Source: Ignavibacteriaceae bacterium (GTDB lineage Bacteria; Bacteroidota; Ignavibacteria; Ignavibacteriales; Ignavibacteriaceae). Taken from it: a stretch of DNA of 41,159 nt. Position numbers and translations under genes: made by a program. Each line of letters begins with the position of its first letter. Within the stretch, counting starts at the first letter, position 1. The notes below the pieces were generated by a model. The model worked only from the letters and a program-made list of their open reading frames with translations, was not told the DNA's origin and searched no databases. Shown one piece after another: positions 15,661-24,354 of this stretch. Location of the stretch: positions 1 through 41,159 of the forward strand of contig JANWIS010000040.1 of assembly GCA_025449775.1 (NCBI GenBank). The letters run 5' to 3'.

Positions 15661-16338
15661 TTGAAGCTCAGATATTTTTCACACTCAGCTTTTCAGCTGA
15701 TTACCAATGCAGGTAAAAGAATATTGATCGATCCGTTTCTTGATGAAAACCCGACATCTCCGGTAAATTCAAAAGATGTGAATGCAGATTATATAGTTAT
15801 AACACATGCTCACGGTGATCATCTCGGTGATAGTTTTAAAATTGCTGAAAGATGCAAATCAATATTTATTTGTGTCAATGAGCTTGCTGAATACTGTAAG
15901 TCAAAAGGATACAATGCACACAATATGCATATAGGTGGAAGTCATAATTTTGATTTTGGAAAAGTGAAATTTACAATTGCTCATCACGGATCTATGACAC
16001 CTGATAACAAATATGGCGGACCAGCTTCAGGCGTTGTTATTTCTGCTGATGGGAAAAGCGTTTACCATACTGGCGACACAGGTTTATTTTATGATATGAA
16101 GCTGATCGGGGAGGTGACACCAATCGATTATATGCTCGTTCCAATCGGTGATAATTATACAATGGGGATTACGGATGCTGTAAAGGCAGTTGAGCTTGTA
16201 TCACCAAAGAATGCTATTCCAATGCATTACAATACATTTCCTGTGATAGCGGCAGATCCGAACCAATTTAAAAAATTAGCCGAAGGCAAGGGAATCAAAA
16301 CTCGTGTAATGGATTATGGTGAGGAGATTGACCTTTAA
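15661..16338 (+). CDS. UPF0173 metal-dependent hydrolase (metallo-beta-lactamase fold)
   Basis: The ORF track starts at TTG 15646. I prefer TTG 15661, because GGAAGGAAAA directly precedes it and family members begin 'MK-(I/L)-RYxGHSAF', here 'LKLRYFSHSAFQL'. This gives 225 aa. The metal site is H49-x-H51-x-D53-H54 in 'ITHAHGDHLGD', with further ligands in 'IAHHGS', 'YHTGDTGLF' and 'PMHYNTFP'. UPF0173 proteins are soluble binuclear-metal hydrolases whose natural substrate is unclear. It stands as a single gene or first gene before parA (57-bp gap). Confidence 0.9.
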   Translation: MKLRYFSHSAFQLITNAGKRILIDPFLDENPTSPVNSKDVNADYIVITHAHGDHLGDSFKIAERCKSIFICVNELAEYCKSKGYNAHNMHIGGSHNFDFGKVKFTIAHHGSMTPDNKYGGPASGVVISADGKSVYHTGDTGLFYDMKLIGEVTPIDYMLVPIGDNYTMGITDAVKAVELVSPKNAIPMHYNTFPVIAADPNQFKKLAEGKGIKTRVMDYGEEIDL

Positions 16339-16395
16339 AGATGAATTTAGAAATAATATTTTTACGACCGTGATAAAAACTAATTATCAAATCAG

Positions 16396-17160
16396 ATGAC
16401 AAAGATTATAGCAATAGCAAATCAAAAGGGAGGTGTTGGTAAAACGACCACCACGATCAACCTGGCTTCATTACTTGCTGCTGCTGAACAGAAAACTTTG
16501 CTTATCGATATTGATCCGCAGGCAAACTCATCATCCGGGTTAAGTATTTTTAAACATAATCCTTCTGTTTATGAGGTATTAATTGGAAACCAGGAGATTA
16601 AGAATGTTATTATTGATGAGTATATGCCGTTTCTAGATTTACTTCCTTCAAACATTAATCTCGTTGGTGCAGAAATTGAAATGGTTGAACTACCAAAACG
16701 GGAGACCATCTTGAAGGAAGCATTGCGTGAAGTTTATGAAAGATATGAGTATATTTTAATCGATTGTCCGCCGTCGCTTGGGCTCCTGACTCTGAATGCA
16801 CTTACAGCAGCAAACTCTGTTTTGATTCCTGTACAATGTGAGTATTTTGCATTAGAAGGATTAGGTCAGCTTTTAAATACAATTAACATTGTTAAACAAT
16901 ATCACAACCCAAACCTATCAATTGAAGGAGTGATTTTGACAATGTTTGATACAAGACTTCGCTTATCACACCAGGTTGCTGAAGAAGTAAGAAAATATTT
17001 TGGAGAAAAGGTGTTTAACACGGTTATCAATCGGAATGTCAGAATTTCTGAAGCTCCGAGTTTTGGTAAGCCTATAATCTTATATGATGCGGTTTCAACA
17101 GGTGCACAGAATTATATGGCATTAGCTGCCGAATTCTTAGAACGAAATTCAAAATCTTAA
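16396..17160 (+). CDS. parA: chromosome-partitioning ATPase ParA/Soj
   Basis: A 254-aa deviant-Walker ATPase. The N-terminal 'IAIANQKGGVGKTTTTINLA' has the deviant Walker A lysine (Lys11) and the P-loop. 'TLLIDIDPQANSSSG' is the A' region, and 'YILIDCPPSLGLLTLNAL' is Walker B. It is small, with no N-terminal DNA-binding HTH, as expected for chromosomal Soj. With ParB it segregates newly replicated origins by cycling on the nucleoid. parB follows 13 bp later in the same operon. No parS site was recognised nearby. Confidence 0.96.
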   Translation: MTKIIAIANQKGGVGKTTTTINLASLLAAAEQKTLLIDIDPQANSSSGLSIFKHNPSVYEVLIGNQEIKNVIIDEYMPFLDLLPSNINLVGAEIEMVELPKRETILKEALREVYERYEYILIDCPPSLGLLTLNALTAANSVLIPVQCEYFALEGLGQLLNTINIVKQYHNPNLSIEGVILTMFDTRLRLSHQVAEEVRKYFGEKVFNTVINRNVRISEAPSFGKPIILYDAVSTGAQNYMALAAEFLERNSKS

Positions 17161-17173
17161 ACAATGAAATGAG

Positions 17174-18127
17174 ATGGGTAAAATAAAAACAGGGTTGGGA
17201 AGAGGGTTAGATGCTTTAATCAAACCTCAGGATTTTATAAAGAATACTGAAACAACTGAAGATCTTTCCAGAGTCAAAGATGATGATGGGAAACAAGTTG
17301 ATGTCCTGGCAAAAATTTCCGTTGAGTTTATTTCTCGTAATCCTTATCAGCCGAGGTTTAACATAGACCCGGTCTCGCTTGAAGAGCTGAAAAAATCTAT
17401 TCTTACAAATGGACTGATTCAACCGATAACAGTCAGGCGAACACCAGATCATAAATATCAGCTCATATCCGGTGAGAGAAGATTGAATGCCTGCAAGGAA
17501 ATAGGATTTAAAGAAATTCCGGCTTACATAATCGATGTTGATTCTGATGAACTGATGCTTGCACTCGCTCTTATCGAAAATATTCAACGCGAAAAACTTA
17601 ATGCAATTGAAATTGGTACAGCCTATAAAAGATTAATGGATGAATGTCATCTTACACAGGAACTGATTGCAGATCGTGTTGGAAAAGACAGAACTACTAT
17701 TGCTAATTCAATCCGGCTCCTTAAACTTCCGCAGAAAGTTCAGGATGCGATTGTTGAAGAAAAAATTTCATCAGGACACGCACGTGCATTAATAAATCTT
17801 GATAACGAAGCATTACAGCTGCAGATACTGAATAACATAATCAGTAAAAATCTGTCAGTTAGAAAGGTTGAAAGGATTGTCCGTGAACTAAACGAAGGCA
17901 TATCAGGAAAAACTAAAAAGATTTCTCAAAAGGACGAAAACAAAACCGGTGTGTATACACCGAACCTTCGTGAAGTTGAAGACAGGCTTCGTGTTACATT
18001 TGGAACCAAAGTATCTTGTGTTCAAAGAAAAGACGGGACTGGCGAAATAATTTTAGAGTTTTATTCAAATGATGAGCTAGAGCGTTTAATTGAACTTTTT
18101 GAAATCATCGGCAAGAATTACAGTTAA
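17174..18127 (+). CDS. parB: chromosome-partitioning protein ParB/Spo0J
   Basis: A 317-aa CTP-dependent clamp. The N-terminus 'KTGLGRGLDALI' is the ParA-stimulating peptide typical of chromosomal ParB. The ParB/sulfiredoxin-like CTPase domain carries 'ISRNPYQPR' and 'QLISGERRLNACKEIG' (GERR motif). A helix-turn-helix domain for parS follows ('LTQELIADRVGKDRTTIANSIRLLKLP', 'SSGHARALINL'), and the C-terminal part (~275-317) dimerises. Its 3' end contains the candidate TTG start of the DUF5683 gene. ParB also loads condensin in characterised systems. Confidence 0.95.
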   Translation: MGKIKTGLGRGLDALIKPQDFIKNTETTEDLSRVKDDDGKQVDVLAKISVEFISRNPYQPRFNIDPVSLEELKKSILTNGLIQPITVRRTPDHKYQLISGERRLNACKEIGFKEIPAYIIDVDSDELMLALALIENIQREKLNAIEIGTAYKRLMDECHLTQELIADRVGKDRTTIANSIRLLKLPQKVQDAIVEEKISSGHARALINLDNEALQLQILNNIISKNLSVRKVERIVRELNEGISGKTKKISQKDENKTGVYTPNLREVEDRLRVTFGTKVSCVQRKDGTGEIILEFYSNDELERLIELFEIIGKNYS

Positions 18128-18581
18128 AATTATATTAGTGCTTTTATTCACAAGCACTGTATTAGTCTGCCAGCAGCCGACCGAAAAACTATCTTCTGAT
18201 TCTATTTTTGTAATGAAGAAATCTCCATGGGGAGCTGTTTTACGCAGTGCAGTTCTTCCCGGGTTTGGTCAATTCTATAATGAGTCTTACTGGAAGATAC
18301 CGGTTATCTTTGGTACAGGCGCCTTATTTATTTCCGGCTGGGTTTATAACGATAATCTTTACCAGGACAATAAAGATTTATTTATTAATTCCGGAGATGA
18401 TATTTATAAACAGCGTAGAGATTTTTACAGAGATCAGAGAGATAATTTTACGATCTATCTCGTAGTTCTGTATCTTTTGAACTTGGTTGATGCTTATGTT
18501 GATGCTCACCTATATGATTTTACAGTAGAAGAAGATTTTCTTTCAGGCGCTTCGCGTGTAAATGTTCGCTTCTATTTCTGA
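18090..18581 (+). CDS. DUF5683 membrane protein
   Basis: A 163-aa protein of the DUF5683 type found beside parAB in many Bacteroidota genomes. It has a signal peptide or signal anchor ('KIILVLLFTSTVLVCQQ'), the family core 'GAVLRSAVLPGFGQFYNESYWKIPVIFGTGALF' and a further membrane helix near 'FTIYLVVLYLLNLVDAYVDAHL', ending in beta-like 'SRVNVRFYF'. The start is uncertain: TTG 18090 or TTG 18099, both inside parB, so a 29-38-bp overlap. Function is unknown. Its fixed position after parB suggests a link with segregation or envelope biogenesis, but that is guilt by association. Confidence 0.82.
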   Translation: MNFLKSSARITVKIILVLLFTSTVLVCQQPTEKLSSDSIFVMKKSPWGAVLRSAVLPGFGQFYNESYWKIPVIFGTGALFISGWVYNDNLYQDNKDLFINSGDDIYKQRRDFYRDQRDNFTIYLVVLYLLNLVDAYVDAHLYDFTVEEDFLSGASRVNVRFYF

Positions 18582-18602
18582 AATAATCCTAAACAATGAT
18601 GA

Positions 18603-19313
18603 ATGAAAAATTCGGTAATATGTCCGAATTGTAAAACTCCAAATCCATTTTACAATTCCATTTGTTCTAACTGCAAATTTTATTTAAGAGAAAAGATAAG
18701 TAATCTTGATCTCTGGTCACTGCTCGGTTTAATAGTCGAAAACCCATCAAAAGCTTTCCGTACAATAATCTTTTCAGAGCATAAAAATTTTATTTATTTC
18801 GTTATTTTTTTTGTGAGCATTAAATATTTAATTAATGCCCGTTTCGTTTCAATGCTGAGCATCGGTGAATTTCAGAGTACGGTTGGATTGGAAATTAGTT
18901 TGTTTATAGTTCTTCTTATTACTTTATTATTTTTTCTGATATTTTCAACTGTTTATTTTTCATTCATGAAATTGATGAACATAGAAGTACGTTTTAGAGA
19001 TATATTTGCAATCCTTATTTATTCACAAGTTCCGTTTATTTTTGGACTCATTATTCTTTTCTCACTTGAACTGGTAATCTTTGGTGATTTTCTTTTCTCG
19101 ATCAACCCGACACCATTCATACTAAAAGGATCAATCGCATATATGTTTTTGGCTCTTGAAATAAGTACAAGTATATGGAGTTCTGTTCTTGTTTATAAAG
19201 CCTTTCTTTGTTTATCTCAAAGCTTTAGTTTCAGTCTGGGTGCAACTTTCACACTTATTGTTTTGCTGTCAGGTTTGATATACATTTATTCATTAACTGT
19301 TTTTACTTTATAA
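18603..19313 (+). CDS. zinc-ribbon plus Yip1-like membrane protein
   Basis: A 236-aa protein. Residues 7-24 form a zinc ribbon, C-x2-C-x10-C-x2-C ('CPNCKTPN...CSNCKFYL'). The rest has about five hydrophobic helices (~60-80, 92-118, 133-160, 175-203, 210-232), with 'LIVENPSKAFRTIIF' before the first, in the manner of Yip1-domain proteins. The zinc ribbon should face the cytosol. Bacterial Yip1 proteins have no settled function. It is followed 4 bp later by the aminotransferase gene and preceded 21 bp by DUF5683. Confidence 0.75.
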   Translation: MKNSVICPNCKTPNPFYNSICSNCKFYLREKISNLDLWSLLGLIVENPSKAFRTIIFSEHKNFIYFVIFFVSIKYLINARFVSMLSIGEFQSTVGLEISLFIVLLITLLFFLIFSTVYFSFMKLMNIEVRFRDIFAILIYSQVPFIFGLIILFSLELVIFGDFLFSINPTPFILKGSIAYMFLALEISTSIWSSVLVYKAFLCLSQSFSFSLGATFTLIVLLSGLIYIYSLTVFTL

Positions 19314-19317
19314 TCCA

Positions 19318-20505
19318 TTGGAAAAGCTCAGTCACATTTTTATCGGAGAAAAAGAAGTATTTCTTCAAACATACAACAGGTTGCCTCTTGAAATTTCTCA
19401 TGGAAAAGGCGTTCACCTTTTCTCAAAAGATGGACAGAGGTATCTTGATTTTTTTTCTGGGCTTGGAGTAAACGTTCTCGGTTATGGAAATGAAAAATTA
19501 ATCAGAGCAATTGAAGATCAGTCAAACAAATTTATTCATCTCTCAAATTATTACATTACCAATTCACAAGCTGAACTTGCACGACGACTAATAAAATATT
19601 CCGGTTTATCAAAAGTCTTTTTTACGAACAGCGGAACAGAAGCTGTTGAAGCATCAATCAAACTAATTCGGAAAATTTTTGGACCAGATAAAAAAATAAT
19701 TTCATTTTCAAACTCGTTTCATGGTAGAACTTATGGGTCTTTAAGTTTAACCTGGAATGAAAAATATAAAAAGAATTTTGCACCGTTGCTTTCTAATATT
19801 ATTTTCTCAGAATTCAATGATGTTAATACGATTGAGAAGATTGCAGATGAGAATACTGCTGCAGTCTTTATCGAATTTATTCAGGGTGAAGGAGGAATAA
19901 ATGTTGCCTCGGAAAAATTTGTTGAAAAAATAAATTCACTTAGAAAAAAATTAGGTTTTGTTCTGGTTGCCGATGAAATACAAAGTGGAATTGGAAGAAC
20001 AGGAAAACCATTCGCATTCAATAGATATAAGATTATTCCCGACTTACTTTTAGTTGCCAAAGCAATTGGTGGTGGATTACCACTTGGGGCATTAATTACT
20101 AGTGATAAATATTCAAATGTATTTCAGCCCGGAGATCATGGCAGTACTTTTGGTGGAAATCCTGTTGCATGTTCGGCAGGATTGGTTGTACTCGATGAAG
20201 TTTTTGAAAATGGGTTGATGGACAATGCATTAAATCTGGGAGAATATTTTAAATCTGAATTAACCAGCCTCCAATCTATTTGCCCCGATAAAATAATAGA
20301 TGTGAGAGGATCAGGTTTTATGTTGGGTGTAAAGATATCTGATTCTTGTAAAAGTTTGGTTACTGCTTTCCAAGAAAATAAAATACTTGTGAATTGTACA
20401 AATCAAAACGTGCTGAGAATTCTCCCACCTCTGATTGCAAATAAGGAAAACATTGATTTCTTTCTTAAAGTTTTTAAAGAAGTTTTAACCATTCATCCCC
20501 TATGA
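19318..20505 (+). CDS. argD: class III aminotransferase (acetylornithine / N-acetyl-diaminopimelate type)
   Basis: A 395-aa fold-type I PLP enzyme. Landmarks are 'FFTNSGTEAVEASIKLIRK' and 'SFHGRTYGSLSLT' for the phosphate cup, 'VFIEFIQGEGGINVA', 'LVADEIQSGIGRTGKPFAF' with the PLP-binding Asp, the Schiff-base lysine in 'LLLVAKAIGGGLPLGA', and 'HGSTFGGNPVACSAG'. This is the ArgD/LysJ/AstC group. E. coli ArgD also transaminates DAP intermediates, so with DapH in the window this enzyme could serve the N-acetyl-DAP step, arginine synthesis or both. No arg genes are adjacent. The start is TTG 19318 in the ORF track, 4 bp after the previous stop. nadB overlaps its end by 4 bp. The symbol is a family-level choice. 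Confidence 0.85.
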   Translation: MEKLSHIFIGEKEVFLQTYNRLPLEISHGKGVHLFSKDGQRYLDFFSGLGVNVLGYGNEKLIRAIEDQSNKFIHLSNYYITNSQAELARRLIKYSGLSKVFFTNSGTEAVEASIKLIRKIFGPDKKIISFSNSFHGRTYGSLSLTWNEKYKKNFAPLLSNIIFSEFNDVNTIEKIADENTAAVFIEFIQGEGGINVASEKFVEKINSLRKKLGFVLVADEIQSGIGRTGKPFAFNRYKIIPDLLLVAKAIGGGLPLGALITSDKYSNVFQPGDHGSTFGGNPVACSAGLVVLDEVFENGLMDNALNLGEYFKSELTSLQSICPDKIIDVRGSGFMLGVKISDSCKSLVTAFQENKILVNCTNQNVLRILPPLIANKENIDFFLKVFKEVLTIHPL

Positions 20506-22124
20506 ACTCAAGATTAAATACAGATGTTTTAATAATTGGAAGTGGAATTGCCGGACTCTTTGCTGCTTTGAAAATTTCAGAATACGCAGATGTAATTCTG
20601 GTTACTAAAAAAGATAAGGATGAATCGAATACAAACTATGCACAGGGCGGAATTGCTTCAGTTACTTCAAAGTATGATTCTTTTGAAAATCATATCAAAG
20701 ACACCATAGCTACCGGAGCAGGATTATGTAACGAGAAGATGGTTAGAATTATGGTTGAAGAAGGTCCGCAAAGAGTAAAAGATCTAATTGAAATAGGTAC
20801 GCACTTTTCAAAGAAAGATGGAGAATTTGATTTAGCTCTTGAAGGTGGTCACTCTGTTCCAAGAATTTTGCATGCGAAAGATCTGACTGGAAAAGAAATA
20901 GAAACTGCATTGATTAGGAAAGTTAATTCCATAAAAAATATAGAGATTATGGAAAACACTTTAGCGATTGATTTGATAACAGAGCATAATGTAAAAAAAC
21001 TTAAACATTCACCTCTTCAATCACGTAACTGTTGGGGTTCTTATGTACTGGATTCTTATACTAGAAGAGTGATAAAAATTTCTGCTAAGGTTACAATTTT
21101 GGCAACAGGAGGTTTGGGTCAGGTTTATCAGCATACAACAAATCCTTCAATCGCAACCGGGGATGGAATTGCAATGGCGTATCGTGCGGGAGCAAAGATA
21201 GCTAACATGGAATTTATTCAATTTCATCCGACATCTTTTTATAAAAAAGGCAATACTAATGTTTCGGGAATATCATTTTTAATAAGTGAGGCTTTAAGAG
21301 GATTTGGAGGAAAACTTTTAACTAATAATGGAAAAGAATTTATACATCAATACGATGAAAGAAAGGAATTAGCACCGAGAGATATCGTTGCAAGAGCAAT
21401 AGACTTTGAATTGAAAAAGCATGGTGATCAATATGTACTTTTAGATGTTTCACACAAACGTGCAGAAGAAATTATTGATCACTTTCCTAATATTTATCAA
21501 TATTGCCTCGGTGAAGGAATTGATATAACCAAAGAACCAATTCCTGTTGTACCTGCTGCACATTATTCCTGTGGTGGAATTCTTGTAAATGAATATTCAA
21601 GTGCATCTTTCAGAGGCTTATATGCTTGTGGAGAGGTCTCGATGACAGGAGTACACGGTGCGAACAGGCTTGCGAGCAACTCATTACTTGAAGCTGTTGT
21701 TTTTGCAAACAGAGCAGCTTTAGATATCGAAAGATTTTTGAAGGAAAGTAAATTCGATTTCCCAGATATTCCTGACTGGGATGATACTGGAACGCTGACA
21801 AGTGAAGAAAAGATTTTAATTTCACATAACTTTAAAGCTCTTAAGACAATTATGTGGGATTATGTGAGTATTGTCCGTAACAATCAACAACTTGAAAGAG
21901 CTGCAAAGAGAATCGATTTGATCTTTCAGGAAGTTGAAGATTTTTATAAACGGACTAAAATATTTTCTGAACTTCTGGAATTGAGGAATCTCATTACTTG
22001 TGCACAGGTAATTGTTAAATCAGCAATAATGAGAAAAGAAAGTAGGGGATTACATTATACACTCGACTACCCATCAATGTCCAATTTAGCTGAAGATACA
22101 GTTCTTCAGAATACTCAACTTTGA
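20502..22124 (+). CDS. nadB: L-aspartate oxidase
   Basis: A 540-aa flavoprotein that oxidises aspartate to iminoaspartate, the first step of de novo NAD synthesis. The FAD Rossmann motif is 'VLIIGSGIAGLFAALKIS' at the N-terminus. Also present are 'TNYAQGGIASV', 'RILHAKDLTGKEIE', 'FIQFHPTSF', 'ISEALRGFGGKL', 'ELAPRDIVARAID' with the substrate-binding Arg, 'AHYSCGGI' with the conserved His, and 'GVHGANRLASNSLLEAVVF'. The C-terminal helical domain ends near 'SRGLHYTLDYP', as in the succinate dehydrogenase flavoprotein superfamily. The ATGA overlap with the aminotransferase implies coupling. nadA and nadC are not in the window. It converges with ppx/gppA, overlapping 10 bp at the 3' ends. Confidence 0.95.
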   Translation: MNSRLNTDVLIIGSGIAGLFAALKISEYADVILVTKKDKDESNTNYAQGGIASVTSKYDSFENHIKDTIATGAGLCNEKMVRIMVEEGPQRVKDLIEIGTHFSKKDGEFDLALEGGHSVPRILHAKDLTGKEIETALIRKVNSIKNIEIMENTLAIDLITEHNVKKLKHSPLQSRNCWGSYVLDSYTRRVIKISAKVTILATGGLGQVYQHTTNPSIATGDGIAMAYRAGAKIANMEFIQFHPTSFYKKGNTNVSGISFLISEALRGFGGKLLTNNGKEFIHQYDERKELAPRDIVARAIDFELKKHGDQYVLLDVSHKRAEEIIDHFPNIYQYCLGEGIDITKEPIPVVPAAHYSCGGILVNEYSSASFRGLYACGEVSMTGVHGANRLASNSLLEAVVFANRAALDIERFLKESKFDFPDIPDWDDTGTLTSEEKILISHNFKALKTIMWDYVSIVRNNQQLERAAKRIDLIFQEVEDFYKRTKIFSELLELRNLITCAQVIVKSAIMRKESRGLHYTLDYPSMSNLAEDTVLQNTQL

Positions 22125-23041
22125 CCAGAATTGTTCAACCAATGAACAATTGCGCCGTATCTGATTCCTCTTGAACTGAGAATTACTTTTTCTATACCAA
22201 ACGAATCCATGATTACTCCCAGAATAATTGCTCCTACTAAAATTATATCTTCTCTTCCCAACATAACTTGTCCATAGTTATTGAGAATTTCTGGTGCAGT
22301 CAATTGACACATTTCATTAATCAGGTTGTTAAGATCATTCCTATTTAAAGAACTTCCTTCCACTCTGGTTTCACTAAACTCTTTTAAATTCTGATTCATA
22401 CATCCCAAAGTTGTTGCGGTTCCGGCAACTGCAATTACTTTGTCAGAAATAGAATTAGTTTGTTCTAAGGGAATCAAAGTCTTTAAATGTTCTCTAAATT
22501 TTTGAATCTCTGCATTGAGAGGAGGAGAGTGTTGAAAAAATTGCTCAGTCGCACTTACAGATCCAATCTGTATACTGGTTTTAAAATTTATTTTTGACTC
22601 ATCACCAAAAATTAGTTCAGTGCTTCCGCCGCCAATATCAATAACCATCGCAGAGTTAATACCGTTGAATCCGGAAATTGCACCAAGGTAAGCGTATTCA
22701 GCCTCAAGATTGCCGGTTATAATATTCAATTCATAGTTGAATCGTCTTTTAATCTCATTATAAATATCATTCGAGTTTTTTGCTATACGTAATGCGTATG
22801 TGCCTGTTACAATCACTTTATTACAATTGTGTTTCTTAATAATAGATTCATACTCTGAAAGAACTTCGAAAAGTAATTTCAATTTATCAGGTCTGATGGT
22901 CCCGGATTTTTTTGTGTCCTGTCCGATTCGCGGAAGACGATACTCATTAAAGATAGGACTCAGCTTACTTTTTTTTGTATCAACTTCAGCTATCAATAAC
23001 AGGACTGTGTTTGTTCCAATATCTATTGAAGCAACAATCAT
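22115..23041 (-). CDS. Ppx/GppA phosphatase family protein
   Basis: A 308-aa member of the sugar kinase/Hsp70/actin superfamily. 'ASIDIGTNTVLLLIAEV' is phosphate loop 1, 'VTGTYALRIAKNS' follows, and 'AMVIDIGGGSTELIFG' is phosphate loop 2, with 'VIAVAGTATTLG' near residue 205. These enzymes hydrolyse polyphosphate or the pentaphosphate alarmone pppGpp. At ~300 aa it is the short form without the C-terminal HD-like domain, so the choice between the two substrates is open. It stands alone on the minus strand between plus-strand genes, and its 5' end is 38 bp from the start of the next plus-strand gene. Confidence 0.9.
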   Translation of the reverse strand: MIVASIDIGTNTVLLLIAEVDTKKSKLSPIFNEYRLPRIGQDTKKSGTIRPDKLKLLFEVLSEYESIIKKHNCNKVIVTGTYALRIAKNSNDIYNEIKRRFNYELNIITGNLEAEYAYLGAISGFNGINSAMVIDIGGGSTELIFGDESKINFKTSIQIGSVSATEQFFQHSPPLNAEIQKFREHLKTLIPLEQTNSISDKVIAVAGTATTLGCMNQNLKEFSETRVEGSSLNRNDLNNLINEMCQLTAPEILNNYGQVMLGREDIILVGAIILGVIMDSFGIEKVILSSRGIRYGAIVHWLNNSGQS

Positions 23042-23079
23042 TATTTTTTTTTAATTTTAAATTAACAATTGATTTGTTT

Positions 23080-23607
23080 ATGAAAAAGAAAAATGGAGTA
23101 TCCTCAGTGTTCGCGTATCTTGCTTTGGTTTCCGGTTCAGTCTGGCTTGGAGCTTATATCGCAAGATTACTTTCAACATATTCTATGTTTGAGGAAACTG
23201 AGCTTACACTGAAAAGTTTTATTGATCAGGCAAATCTTATAGTTATTTTTAATATTACAATTCCACTTGTGAATTTAACATTTATATCTTACCTGGTGAT
23301 GATAATAGCAACCACACTATTTATTATTTTTTCTTCAATTAAGTTTAAAGAAAATGGATGGTTGTTCATTACCACAGCGATAGTTTATCTTACATTGCCT
23401 TTTGAGAATATGCTTATGATTTCAGATTACAAATTGATTATGATTTTCATAAATAACCAATTCAACTCAGAAATATTTTTAGGATTGATACTTGAACGAT
23501 TAACCAGGTTATCCAGCTTTCCGATTATTCAGATATTAAGCTATCTTACCATACCATATTTGTTAATAAAAAAACCATTCAAGTTAAAAATTAAAAATGA
23601 AAATTAA
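23080..23607 (+). CDS. four-helix membrane protein of unknown function
   Basis: The ORF track starts at 22975 inside ppx. The better start is ATG 23080 ('MKKKNGVSSVFAYLALVSG'), giving 175 aa and a basic N-terminus followed by a membrane helix. About four hydrophobic segments lie at ~8-30, ~45-85, ~90-110 and ~150-168. No motif is recognised. It overlaps the following 90-aa gene by 11 bp, and that gene overlaps aroQ by 4 bp, so the three are one transcriptional unit. Confidence 0.75.
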   Translation: MKKKNGVSSVFAYLALVSGSVWLGAYIARLLSTYSMFEETELTLKSFIDQANLIVIFNITIPLVNLTFISYLVMIIATTLFIIFSSIKFKENGWLFITTAIVYLTLPFENMLMISDYKLIMIFINNQFNSEIFLGLILERLTRLSSFPIIQILSYLTIPYLLIKKPFKLKIKNEN

Positions 23608-23869
23608 AGAAAAAGAATTCGAGGAGGTTTTACAGGAACTAAAGGCTGTTGCAGATCAGCTAGGCGCAAGTGTAAGATATGAAAAAGGGGATTTCAAAGG
23701 AGGTTATTGTATTGTCCATGATAAGAAGATAATTGTTATCAATAAACTTACCAATCTCCAAAAAAAAGTTATGATCCTTTCAACAGCATTAAAAGAACTT
23801 GGTATTGATAGTATTTATCTTTCTCCTAGGGTAAGAGAAATAATTGAGGAATTATCGGACGTGCAATGA
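23597..23869 (+). CDS. small conserved-looking soluble protein, unknown function
   Basis: A 90-aa protein, 'MKIKEKEFEEVLQELKAVADQLGASVRYEKGDFKGGYCIVHDKKIIVINK', continuing to a C-terminal helix 'IYLSPRVREIIEELSD'. The pattern suggests helix, three-strand sheet, helix: an amphipathic N-terminal helix, beta strands around 'VRYEKGDFKGGYCIV' and 'IIVINK', then two helices. I recall similar small proteins with the 'GDFKGGxC' phrase in Bacteroidota/Chlorobiota genomes but know no function. It overlaps the upstream membrane protein by 11 bp and aroQ by 4 bp, so it is surely translated. Confidence 0.8.
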   Translation: MKIKEKEFEEVLQELKAVADQLGASVRYEKGDFKGGYCIVHDKKIIVINKLTNLQKKVMILSTALKELGIDSIYLSPRVREIIEELSDVQ

Positions 23870-24294
23870 AAATCTTAGTCTTAAACGGACCAAATTTAAA
23901 TCTGTTAGATAAGAGACCTGTTGAAGAATACGGAACTTTAACTTTAAACGAGATTGAATCAAACGTTCGTCAAAATTTTCCGGCACATAGTTTTGATTTT
24001 TTTCAGAGTAACATAGAGGGTGAACTAATTAATAAAATTCAATCTGCTTCAGAGAAGTTTGATGGACTAATAATCAATCCTGCAGGTTATTCACATACTT
24101 CCATTGCAATAAAGGATGCACTTGACATTTGTTCCATCCGCAAAATAGAAGTTCATCTTTCAAATTTAGCTGTACGAGAAAACTTCAGACATACATCACT
24201 AACTGCATCAAGTTGTGATGGTTATATTGCTGGATTTCGAGAAAATAGTTATAATGCTGCAGTCTATCTTCTCGAGAAAATAGTTGGAAAATAA
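23866..24294 (+). CDS. aroQ: 3-dehydroquinate dehydratase, type II
   Basis: A 142-aa dodecameric-type dehydroquinase of the shikimate pathway. Motifs: 'ILVLNGPNLNLLDKRPVEEYGTLTL' with the catalytic Tyr in EYGT, 'FFQSNIEGELINKI', 'GLIINPAGYSHTSIAIKDAL' with the active-site Asn, 'KIEVHLSNLAVRENFRHTS' with the catalytic His and substrate-binding Ser-Asn, and 'GYIAGF'. 'QSNIEGE' has Ile where many homologues have His or Ser; this is not a catalytic position. Its ATG overlaps the previous stop by 4 bp. Confidence 0.95.
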   Translation: MKILVLNGPNLNLLDKRPVEEYGTLTLNEIESNVRQNFPAHSFDFFQSNIEGELINKIQSASEKFDGLIINPAGYSHTSIAIKDALDICSIRKIEVHLSNLAVRENFRHTSLTASSCDGYIAGFRENSYNAAVYLLEKIVGK

Positions 24295-24354
24295 TCCTTC
24301 TTTCCAATCTCATCACAATTGTAAACTACCGAGCCCTACATCATTTTAGAATAG

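Noticed and set aside
17781-17786. CACGTG core inside parB as a parS site
   Set aside because: Flanks (GCACGTGC) do not match the TGTTTCACGTGAAACA consensus beyond the core; a second core at 31091-31096 in pgsA also matches poorly.
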